DNA of 64,000 nucleotides from Curvibacter cyanobacteriorum (lineage in GTDB: Bacteria; Pseudomonadota; Gammaproteobacteria; Burkholderiales; Burkholderiaceae_C): positions 62,001-126,000 of the forward strand of contig NZ_JAQSIP010000008.1 in NCBI RefSeq assembly GCF_028649475.1, written 5' to 3'. Position numbers and translations under genes: made by a program. The notes under the pieces were generated by a model. The model was not told the origin of the DNA and made no database searches. It was given only the letters and a program-made list of their open reading frames with translations. The first letter of the stretch is position 1. Each line of letters begins with the position of its first letter. This document shows positions 52,175-59,927 of this stretch, in pieces.

Positions 52175-53116
52175 ATGTCGGAGACTGTTTTGCTCGCTGC
52201 CTACATCACCCACGCCGACTGCAGCCGCCACGAGATGGGCCCGGACCACCCCGAATGCCCTGAGCGCCTGGCCGCCATCCACGACCACCTGCTGATCAAG
52301 GGCCTGCTCGACTACATGCAGCCCTACGACGCCCCGCTGGCCACGCCCGAGCAACTGGGCCGCGCCCATGCCTCGCTGTACGTCAGCGAGATCCTGGCCG
52401 CGTCGCCCCGCGAGGGCTACCGCGCGGTCGACCCCGACACCCAAATGAACCCGCACACCGTCACCGCCGCGCTGCGCGCCGCTGGCGCAGCCGTCCAGGC
52501 CACCGATCTGGTGCTGAACCGCGAGGTGGCGGCGGCCTTTTGCTGCGTGCGCCCGCCCGGCCACCACGCAGCCTACCGGCAGGCGATGGGCTTTTGCTTT
52601 TTCAACAACGCGGCGGTGGGTGTGCGCCACGCGCTGGACGTGCACGGCCTGAGCCGGGTGGCGCTGATCGACTTTGACGTGCACCACGGCAACGGCAGCG
52701 AGGACATCTTCGAGGGTGACGAGCGCGTGCTGATGTGCTCCATCTACGAAAAAGGCCTGTACCCTTACCCCGACGAGGTGCCCAATCGGCCCGGCATGGT
52801 CCATGTGGGCCTGCCCGCGCGATCGGGGCGTGACGCCTTCCGCGACGCCGTGACCCAGCACTGGCTGCCCGCGCTGGAGGCCTTTGCGCCCGAACTGATC
52901 TACATCTCGGCGGGCTTTGACGCCCACCGCGACGACGACATGGGCAACCTGGCTCTGCTCGAAGCCGACTACGAATGGGTGACCCAGCAACTGATGGCGG
53001 TGGCCCGCCGCCACTGCCAGGGGCGCATCATCTCCTGCCTGGAGGGCGGCTATGTGCTCAGCCCCCTGGCCCGCAGTGCGGGTGCCCACGTCAAAGTGCT
53101 GATTGGCGCCGACTGA
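52175..53116 (+). CDS. Histone deacetylase family protein
   Basis: The 313-residue zinc hydrolase has DCSRHEMGPDHPECPERLAA, the catalytic His pair in RPPGHHAAYRQAMGFCFFNN, and the zinc-binding ALIDFDVHHGNGSEDIF with ISAGFDAHRDDDMGNLAL. These are hallmarks of the acetoin-utilisation / acetylpolyamine amidohydrolase group of HDACs. It could remove acetyl groups from polyamines or protein lysines. It lies 57 bases before a Pat-like protein acetyltransferase gene on the same strand. Confidence 0.92.
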   Translation: MSETVLLAAYITHADCSRHEMGPDHPECPERLAAIHDHLLIKGLLDYMQPYDAPLATPEQLGRAHASLYVSEILAASPREGYRAVDPDTQMNPHTVTAALRAAGAAVQATDLVLNREVAAAFCCVRPPGHHAAYRQAMGFCFFNNAAVGVRHALDVHGLSRVALIDFDVHHGNGSEDIFEGDERVLMCSIYEKGLYPYPDEVPNRPGMVHVGLPARSGRDAFRDAVTQHWLPALEAFAPELIYISAGFDAHRDDDMGNLALLEADYEWVTQQLMAVARRHCQGRIISCLEGGYVLSPLARSAGAHVKVLIGAD

Positions 53117-53173
53117 TTTTTGAGCGAGCATGGCAGCTGCCAGCAACGCCCACGACCGACCGCGACGGACCCC

Positions 53174-55864
53174 ATGGACAAACACTACCTGACCGCCCTT
53201 TTCTCGCCCGACTCCATCGTCGTGTTCGCCCCCACCGCGGGCGACGGCGAGCCACTGCCCGCCCACACCCAGGCCCTGCAGGAGGCCATCAAGGCGCAGC
53301 GCTACACCGGCACCCTGCGCTTCATCGACATCCACACCACGGGCACGCTGGCCGACCTGGCGCAGACCAAGGCCGACCTGGCCATCATCGCGCTGGTGCC
53401 ACACGACGTGGGCGCGGCGCTGGAGGTGGCGGCACGGCTCAGCTGCAAGGCGGCGCTGGTGATCTCCAGCGGCATCAGCGCCGAGCAGGCGCTGCAGCTG
53501 CGCAAGATCGCGCTGCGCGAGGGCATCCACCTGCTGGGGCCCAACTGCCAGGGGTTTCAGCGCCCGCCGCTGCAGCTCAACGCCAGCATCAGCGGCCCCC
53601 TGGCGCGCACCGGCACGCTGGCCCTGGTGTCGCAGTCGGGGTCGCTGACGGCGTCGATGCTGGACTGGGCGCGCAACAACGCGGTGGGGTTTTCCACCGT
53701 GGTGTCGCTGGGGCCCAACACCGTGGTCGACATGGCCGATGTGCTCGACTTCCTGGCCAACGACGGCAAGACGCACAGCATCATCGTGTACCTGGAGGGC
53801 ATCTCCAACGCGCGCCGCTTCATGAGCGCGCTGCGCTCGGCCGCCAACGCCAAGCCGGTGGTGGTGCTCAAAGCCGGCCGCAAGCCCGCCGGCAATGAGG
53901 CCGCCCAGACGCACAGCGGCGCCATCGTGGGCAGCGACGACGTGTTCGACGCCGCGCTGCGCCGCGCCGGTGCCGTGCGGGTGCGCTCGTTTGTCGAGCT
54001 GTTCTCGGCCGCCAAATGCCTGGCCTCGCGCTACCGCCCCGTGGGGCGGCGCCTGGCCATCGTCACCAACGGCGGCGGCCCCGGCGTGCTGGCCGCCGAC
54101 TGGGTCAATGAGATCAAGCTGGAGCTGGGTCGCCTGTCGCCCGAGTCGGTGCAGGCGCTGCGCCCGCAGCTGCCCGCACTGGCCTCGCTGACCGACCTGA
54201 TCGACCTGTCCGAGGACGCCAGCCCCGAGCATTTCAGTGCCGCGGTGGCCGCCGCCAACAAAGACCGCCAGATCGACGGCGTGCTGGTCATCTGCTCGCC
54301 CAAGGTCGGCGTGGACGCCCAGGCCATCGCGCAGGCCGTGGCCCAGCTCAAGCCCCAGATGGGCAAGCCGCTGCTGGCCTGCTGGATGGGCGACAACCAG
54401 GTGGTGCCGGCGCGCGGGGTGCTCAACGAGGCCTTGATCCCCAGCTTCCGCACCCCCGAAGCGGCGGTGGGCGCCTTTGGCAACCTGGCGGCCTTCTACC
54501 AAAACCAGCAGCTGCTGCAACAAACCCCGCCGCCCTTGTCTGCCCTGGCCAAGCCCGACCTGGAGGGCGCGCGCCTGGTGATCGAGAGCGTGCTGTCCGA
54601 GCGGCGCAAGGTGCTGACCGAGATGGAGTCCAAGACCCTGCTGTCGGCCTTCCACATCCCGGTCACCCACACGGTGCTGGTGCGCAACGCCAACGAGGCC
54701 ATGATGACGGCCACGCAGATGGGCTTTCCGGTGGCGCTGAAGATCGACTCGCCCGACATCAGCCACAAGTCCGATGTGCAGGGCGTGGTGCTCAACCTGA
54801 TGAACGCGGTCAGCGTGCGCGACGCCTACAACGACATGCTCGAGCGCGTGGCCCGGCTGCAACCGCAGGCGCGCATCAACGGCGCCACGGTGCAGAAGAT
54901 GGCGCGCTCGCGCCGCGGCCGCGAGATCTGCATCGGCCTGCTGACCGACGACCCCTTTGGCCCGGTGATCACCTTCGGCGCGGGCGGCACCATGATCGAG
55001 CTGATCGACGACCGCGCCGTCGAGCTGCCACCGCTGAACCAGTTCCTGGCGCGGCGCCTGATCGACCGCGCCCGGGTGGCCGAAACCCTGGGCGACTGGC
55101 GCGGCGCCAGCGCCGTCGACCAGGAGGCGCTGGAGCAGGTGCTGCTGCGCGTGTCAGAAATGGTCTGTGAGCTGCCCCAGCTGCGCGAGATGGACATCAA
55201 CCCCATCATCGTGGACCAGGACGGGGCGGTGGCGGTGGACGCGCGCATCGTGATCGACAGCGCCCCGCAGGCCGCCAGCGGCCGCCAAAGCAACTACCAG
55301 CACCTGGCCATCCTGCCCTACCCGGCCCGCTACGAGCACGTGCTGCCGCTGCGCGGGGGGGGCGAGTACACGGTGCGCCCGATCCACCCCGACGACGCAC
55401 AGATGCTGCAGGAGCTGGTGCACGGCCTGTCGCAAGAAAGCCGGTACTTCCGCTTTGTGTCGTCGATGACCGAGCTGCCGCCCTCGATGCTGGCGCGCTT
55501 CACGCTGATCGACTACGACCGCGAGATGGCGCTGGTGGCGGTGGTCAAGCAGCGCAGCATCGACGACCAGGGCGAGGTGCAGGAGCGCGAGCGCATCGTC
55601 GGTGTGTCGCGCTACATCACCAACCCCGACCAGACCAGCTGTGAGTTCTCGCTGGTGGTGGCCGACGACTTCAATGGCAAGGGCCTGGGCTCACGCCTGA
55701 TGGAAGCCATCATGGACGTGGCCCGCGAGAAGGGCCTGTCGGAGATCGACGGCCTGGTGCTGGCCAACAACCAGCCCATGCTCAAGCTGATGCGCAGCCT
55801 GGGCTTCAGCGTCAAGGCCTTCCCGGAAGACCCCGAGTTCAAACTCGTGACCCACGCGCTGTGA
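53174..55864 (+). CDS. Pat-like fusion: ADP-forming acyl-CoA synthetase domain with C-terminal GNAT
   Basis: The 896-residue protein has the architecture of bacterial protein lysine acetyltransferase Pat/YfiQ. A CoA-binding domain is first (about 1-130), then succinyl-CoA-ligase-like domains ([40 protein letters not shown]), and an ATP-grasp region (about 480-700; FPVALKIDSPDISHKSDVQG). A GNAT domain ends the protein (about 735-896; EFSLVVADDFNGKGLGSRLM). ATG at 53174 is the family-like start. A His is retained at the HSGAIVG loop. It may form a deacetylase/acetyltransferase pair with the HDAC gene. The 3' end overlaps the convergent PepSY gene by 26 bases. Confidence 0.88.
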   Translation: MDKHYLTALFSPDSIVVFAPTAGDGEPLPAHTQALQEAIKAQRYTGTLRFIDIHTTGTLADLAQTKADLAIIALVPHDVGAALEVAARLSCKAALVISSGISAEQALQLRKIALREGIHLLGPNCQGFQRPPLQLNASISGPLARTGTLALVSQSGSLTASMLDWARNNAVGFSTVVSLGPNTVVDMADVLDFLANDGKTHSIIVYLEGISNARRFMSALRSAANAKPVVVLKAGRKPAGNEAAQTHSGAIVGSDDVFDAALRRAGAVRVRSFVELFSAAKCLASRYRPVGRRLAIVTNGGGPGVLAADWVNEIKLELGRLSPESVQALRPQLPALASLTDLIDLSEDASPEHFSAAVAAANKDRQIDGVLVICSPKVGVDAQAIAQAVAQLKPQMGKPLLACWMGDNQVVPARGVLNEALIPSFRTPEAAVGAFGNLAAFYQNQQLLQQTPPPLSALAKPDLEGARLVIESVLSERRKVLTEMESKTLLSAFHIPVTHTVLVRNANEAMMTATQMGFPVALKIDSPDISHKSDVQGVVLNLMNAVSVRDAYNDMLERVARLQPQARINGATVQKMARSRRGREICIGLLTDDPFGPVITFGAGGTMIELIDDRAVELPPLNQFLARRLIDRARVAETLGDWRGASAVDQEALEQVLLRVSEMVCELPQLREMDINPIIVDQDGAVAVDARIVIDSAPQAASGRQSNYQHLAILPYPARYEHVLPLRGGGEYTVRPIHPDDAQMLQELVHGLSQESRYFRFVSSMTELPPSMLARFTLIDYDREMALVAVVKQRSIDDQGEVQERERIVGVSRYITNPDQTSCEFSLVVADDFNGKGLGSRLMEAIMDVAREKGLSEIDGLVLANNQPMLKLMRSLGFSVKAFPEDPEFKLVTHAL

Positions 55865-57212
55865 GGGTTTGTGGCCCCCGAGCCGGGGCCTGAGCCGGGT
55901 CGTCGGCAGCCCCCGGCGCCGCGGCCGCCAGTGACCTGGCCTGATCACGCCGTGCCCGGTGCTTGCGCCACCAGATCAGCACGCCCGTGATGCTGAGCAT
56001 GGCCACCACCAGGCCCATGACCGAGATCAGGATGCGCCCCGGCAGGCCCAGGATGCGCCCCGAGTGCAGCGGAAACTGCGCCTGCACAAACAGGTCGGCA
56101 GCGCTGCCTTCCCAGGGCACGCGCTGGCCCAGCACGCGGCCGTCACTGGCGTCGATGAACAGGGTGCGGTGACCCACCCCGCCAGCGCCGTGGCCGTCCT
56201 CGGGGCGGTAGAACTGCACGCCATACAGGTCGTACAAAGCCGCGTGGTAGACCGAGCCCACCGGCTCGGTCCAGCCGCGCGCGCGGGCCTGGCCTTGCGC
56301 CGCTTGCAAGGCCTGTGCGTAGTCGAGTCGCGGCGCCACCCCACCGGGCTGGCTGGACGGGGTGCGCTGCTCAAACGGCGTGGGCGTGACCTCGGACACC
56401 AGCGACATGACCGGAAAAAACACCTCGCGGTACAGGTTCAGCGAGAACGCCGTGAAGGCCAGCACGAACAGCAGCGCCCAGGTCCACAGGCTGCCGGCGC
56501 GGTGCAGGTCAAAGTTGAGCTTGCTGGCCCCGCCCTGCCAACGCACGCGCCACGCCGGTTGCCAGCGCGCCCACCAGGACTTGCCGCCCGAGGCAGGGCG
56601 TGAAGCCGTGGCGGCGCCCGCCCCGCGGCGGGCCGCGGAAGCCCCCGCCGGGCCGGCCCGGCGCGCGGGTGGCAGCGTGAGGTAAAAGCCGGTGAAGCAG
56701 TCCACCGTCCAGAACACCGCCACCACGCCCATCAGCCACACGCCCCAGCGGTCAATGCCGCCCCAGGCCGGCAGGTGCAGGCTGTAGTGCAGCACGTACA
56801 GGAAGGACACCAGGTTCTCGCGCCCCAGCGGCCACACGGCGCCCCACTGGCGCCGCCCCAGTTCGGCCCCGGTGACCGGGTCGATGAAGACCTGGTTGAA
56901 ACCGGGCTCTGCCAGCGCCCCGGTCACCGGGTCGGGTCGGGGCTCGACGCCAAACGCCAGCGCGTGCCCGGGCTCGACCGCCATCGGCACGTAGCTGACC
57001 TTGACCTGCGGGTGGCGCTGTTCGATCTCGGCCACCCATTGCAGCGCGGGCGGCGCGGGGCCGCGTCCCGGCGCCTCGTTGAGGTGCGGGTTGAGCCATT
57101 CGTCCAGCTCGTGGTCCCAGGAGATCACGGCCCCGGTCAGGCCCGCGATGACCAGGAACACGGCCATCGCCAAGCCCACCCAGCGGTGCACCGCCACCAG
57201 TGCGGCGCGCAT
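55839..57212 (-). CDS. PepSY-domain transmembrane protein (FecR-like siderophore-uptake accessory)
   Basis: The 457-residue membrane protein has four hydrophobic segments: near residues 7-29 (VHRWVGLAMAVFLVIAGLTG), about 150-185 (WGVWLMGVVAVFWTVDCFTG), about 245-275 (WALLFVLAFTAFSLNLYREV) and about 395-415 (ISVMGLVVAMLSITGVLIWW). PepSY-type regions lie between them. This PiuB-like arrangement is commonly found beside TonB siderophore receptors and may take part in iron reduction. It lies 28 bases downstream of the receptor gene on the same strand. Confidence 0.87.
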   Translation of the reverse strand: MRAALVAVHRWVGLAMAVFLVIAGLTGAVISWDHELDEWLNPHLNEAPGRGPAPPALQWVAEIEQRHPQVKVSYVPMAVEPGHALAFGVEPRPDPVTGALAEPGFNQVFIDPVTGAELGRRQWGAVWPLGRENLVSFLYVLHYSLHLPAWGGIDRWGVWLMGVVAVFWTVDCFTGFYLTLPPARRAGPAGASAARRGAGAATASRPASGGKSWWARWQPAWRVRWQGGASKLNFDLHRAGSLWTWALLFVLAFTAFSLNLYREVFFPVMSLVSEVTPTPFEQRTPSSQPGGVAPRLDYAQALQAAQGQARARGWTEPVGSVYHAALYDLYGVQFYRPEDGHGAGGVGHRTLFIDASDGRVLGQRVPWEGSAADLFVQAQFPLHSGRILGLPGRILISVMGLVVAMLSITGVLIWWRKHRARRDQARSLAAAAPGAADDPAQAPARGPQTLTARGSRV

Positions 57213-57240
57213 CAGCGGGCCCCTCCGGCCAGGGGGTTCA

Positions 57241-59487
57241 TCAATAACGCCATTGCAGGCTCACATTCACGTTGCGCGGCGCGCCGTAGTAGCCCTGGGC
57301 CCAGTACAGGCTGTTGAGGTACTTGCGGTCTGTCAGGTTGTTGATGTTGAGCGTGGCGCTCCACTGGCGGTTGATGTCGTAGCGCGCCATCAAGCCCAGC
57401 AGCGCATAGGCCGACTGGCGCGTGACGATGGCCTGACCCGAGGCCGTGGTCACGCCCTGGTCACGCCAGATGTCGCCCTGCCAGCGCAGGTTGGCCCCCA
57501 CCTTGAGGCCCGGCACCTGCGGCACCTGCACGCTGGTGGCCAGGCGCAGGGTCTGGCGCGGCACATAGGTGCGCGCGTCGGCGCCGGTGTTGTCGTTGCG
57601 GATGCGCATCTGGGTGTAGCCCGCGCTCAGCTCCCAGTCGGGGCGGATGCGGCCGGCCACGTCCAGCTCAAAGCCGGTCGAGGTGGCGTCCACACCGCGG
57701 TACACCAGGGTGCTGTCCACGTAGGTGCTGGTGGCCTCGGCGGTGTTCTTTTGCTGCGTGCGGAACACGCTGGCCGAGGCGTTCAGGCGCTTGTCCAGCC
57801 ACTCGCCCTTGATGCCGCCCTCGAGGTTGCGGCCTTGCACCGGCGCCAGCGGCTGCAGGTTGGCACCCACCTGGGTCTGCGGGTTGAAGATGCCCGCGTA
57901 GCTGGCGTACAGCGAGTGCTGCGCGTCCAGCGCGTAGGTGGCGCCCAGGAACGGCGAAGCCTTGGTCTGGTCGTAGCGGTGCGCCACGCCGTAGTTCTGT
58001 CCGGTGCTTTCCACCTGGGTCACATTGGCCCCAGTCATCAGCTTGAGCCGGTCGCTGAGGTTCCAGCGCGCAGTGGCGTACAGGCTTTGGCGGCGGATCA
58101 CAAAGTCCGCCTGGTTGGACGAGGCCGTGAAGCTGGGCATCGTGTACTGGCCGGTCCAGTTGACCAACGCCGGCAAGGCCGTGCCAATGTCATTGCCATA
58201 CAGCGACAGCTGACGCATGTCGCTGCGCGCGCTGCTGGCCCCCAGCACCAACTCGTGCTGGCGGCCCGCCAAGGCAAACGGCCCGCTGGCATAGACGTCG
58301 AGCACGTTCTGCTTTTCGGCACTGCGGAAGTACGAGGGGTAGCTGTACAGCCCCAGCCCCGTGCTGGCATTGGGCGTGCCGTAGGCATAGAACAAATTGC
58401 CCTCCGAGCGCAGCACGCGGTGGTTGAAGGCGGCCTTGAGCGACCAGCCCTGCCCCAGGGCCTGGCTCAGCTCGACAAACTGGCGCGTGTCGGTGGTGTT
58501 CCAGTACGACCAGTTGGCCGAGGTGCTGGTGGACACCGCGTAATTCGTGGCCGAGCCATCGCTGTTGAACAGCGGCAAGGCGCCCCACAGGCTGCCGCGC
58601 GGGGTGTTCTTTTGGTAAGCCACGCCAGCGGTCAGCCGCGTGCCTGCGCCCAGGTCGGCCTCGATCACCCCCGACAACACCTGCTTGTGCAGCGAATAGC
58701 GGTCGAGGTAGCTGTTTTTGTCCTCGTCGGCCACCACCAGGCGGCCCCGCACCGTGCCCGCCTCGTTGAGCGGGCCCGACAGATCCGCGTCGACGCGGCG
58801 CTGGTTCCAGCTGCCCAGGGTCAGGCCGGTGCTGGCCTGGAATTCACGGGTCGGCCGCTTGCGCACAAAGTTGATCGTGGCCGACGGGTTGCCCGTCGAT
58901 GACGTCAGGCCATTGGCCCCCCGCAGCACTTCGACCCGGTCGTAAATGGCCGTGTCCAGGTCGCCGTCCTGGCCGCCGTTGGTGAACGGCAGACCCAGGC
59001 CATCGACCTGGAAATTGGTCACGTCAAAGCCGCGCGCCGAGTAGTAAGTGCGGTCGGTTTCAATGCGTTCGACGTTGATGCCCGTGGCCATGTCCAGCAC
59101 CTCGTTGGCGCTGCGCAGGCCAAAGTCATCCATCTGCGAGCGCGTGATCACGCTGATCGACTGCGGCGTGTCGCGCAGCGACAAGTCCAACCGCGTGGCC
59201 GTGGACGCCGCGCGCACCGTGTACGCCCCCGTGCCTTCGGTGGCCGTGTCGGGGGCCTCTTTGATCTGGACTTCGCGCAGGCTGGCAGCGGCACTGGGGT
59301 TGGCGGTCGCTGTCGCGGTGGTGGCGGTGGCGGTGGCCGTCGTCGCAGCCGACTGCGCCCAAGCCGCCGGCCAAGCAGCCCCCACAGCCAGGGCGCCAAG
59401 CGCCAGGCGCACGGCCTGAGAGGAACGAGAGGCACGCCAGCTGGGTCGCGCAGCGTGCACAGTCTTTAACTTGCTAATAAGAATCAT
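57241..59487 (-). CDS. TonB-dependent siderophore receptor
   Basis: The 748-residue outer-membrane receptor has a signal peptide ending near AAWAQSA. Its plug domain (about 70-200) has SVITRSQMDDFGLRSANEVL and YYSARGFDVTNFQVDGLGLP, then EVLRGANGLTSSTGNPSATI. A 22-strand barrel ends ...VSLQWRY. The pattern fits the FhuE/FoxA/FpvA ferric siderophore group. The start is uncertain: the ATG at 59487 lies inside the Fur-box palindrome, and a GTG at 59457 is an alternative closer to the signal peptide. The PepSY gene follows 28 bases later. Iron repression is likely. Confidence 0.92.
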   Translation of the reverse strand: MILISKLKTVHAARPSWRASRSSQAVRLALGALAVGAAWPAAWAQSAATTATATATTATATANPSAAASLREVQIKEAPDTATEGTGAYTVRAASTATRLDLSLRDTPQSISVITRSQMDDFGLRSANEVLDMATGINVERIETDRTYYSARGFDVTNFQVDGLGLPFTNGGQDGDLDTAIYDRVEVLRGANGLTSSTGNPSATINFVRKRPTREFQASTGLTLGSWNQRRVDADLSGPLNEAGTVRGRLVVADEDKNSYLDRYSLHKQVLSGVIEADLGAGTRLTAGVAYQKNTPRGSLWGALPLFNSDGSATNYAVSTSTSANWSYWNTTDTRQFVELSQALGQGWSLKAAFNHRVLRSEGNLFYAYGTPNASTGLGLYSYPSYFRSAEKQNVLDVYASGPFALAGRQHELVLGASSARSDMRQLSLYGNDIGTALPALVNWTGQYTMPSFTASSNQADFVIRRQSLYATARWNLSDRLKLMTGANVTQVESTGQNYGVAHRYDQTKASPFLGATYALDAQHSLYASYAGIFNPQTQVGANLQPLAPVQGRNLEGGIKGEWLDKRLNASASVFRTQQKNTAEATSTYVDSTLVYRGVDATSTGFELDVAGRIRPDWELSAGYTQMRIRNDNTGADARTYVPRQTLRLATSVQVPQVPGLKVGANLRWQGDIWRDQGVTTASGQAIVTRQSAYALLGLMARYDINRQWSATLNINNLTDRKYLNSLYWAQGYYGAPRNVNVSLQWRY

Positions 59488-59512
59488 TCTCGAATTCTAA
59501 TGAGAATGATTC
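59481..59512. promoter_or_regulatory. Fur box upstream of the siderophore receptor
   Basis: GAATCATTCTC (59481-59491) and GAGAATGATTC (59502-59512) are perfect 11-bp inverted repeats around a 10-base AT-rich centre. Both arms contain the Fur hexamer pattern AATGAT/ATCATT. It overlaps the annotated ATG of the receptor gene, which supports a downstream start. Iron-dependent repression of the receptor is very likely. Confidence 0.85.
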
Positions 59513-59520
59513 CTAGTACG

Positions 59521-59867
59521 CAAGTGGAAGAGTGGATGAGGTGAGGACTTGTTGAGGCCCTTCTACAGCGGGTGGCTCCGGCGCTTTGGAGCGGTGTCCA
59601 ACGGCTGTGAGGCGCTCGGAGATTGTTCGATTCGCGAGTGGAATTGGGCCTACCAACCACCGCAACCGTGCCGACCCACCGTAGGGATGGCTGTCGAACA
59701 CAGGACAGATTGCGATGCCCAACGCAACCCAACAAGCGGGATCACGCGAAGTTTTGCAATCACCTGAGGTCGGTGGGCGACCTGCGCCGTTTGGATGGTC
59801 TGTCTGTAGAGGGATTCATTGGCGGCACAGCGGTGACACAGCCCCCACCGCACATTGCCGTCGCACT
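59521..59867. other. Spacer between the receptor gene and the CRISPR array, no supported gene
   Basis: Several short frames on both strands span this 347-base region (for example 59549-59767 plus and 59650-59883 minus), but none has a family I recognise. GC is lower than in the flanking genes. Imperfect matches to the CRISPR repeat at about 59812-59840 (ATTGGCGGCA, then GGTGAC) may be older decayed repeats; this is weak. It may hold remnants of an element or older spacers. Confidence 0.4.
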
Positions 59868-59895
59868 TTTCTGCGTGCCTCATGGGGCAGTTAAC
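59868..59895 (-). repeat. Decayed terminal CRISPR repeat
   Basis: This 28-base segment sits exactly 60 bases before the first intact repeat and keeps the TTTCTG start, a GGCAG block and the AAC end, with changes in between. It is separated from the next repeat by a 32-base spacer-like segment (59896-59927). It is the leader-distal end of the array, where old repeats commonly decay. It would be the 45th repeat and would add a 44th spacer. Confidence 0.75.
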
Positions 59896-59927
59896 CCTGA
59901 CAACACCGTGGTCGCATTCCTGACCGT

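Noticed and set aside
52115-54862. 915-residue minus-strand open frame
   Set aside because: It is antisense to the HDAC and Pat-like genes and has no family motif.
59581-59660. Possible tRNA-like T-arm (TTCGATTC) near the receptor
   Set aside because: The flanking bases do not form the acceptor or T stems, so it is not a tRNA.
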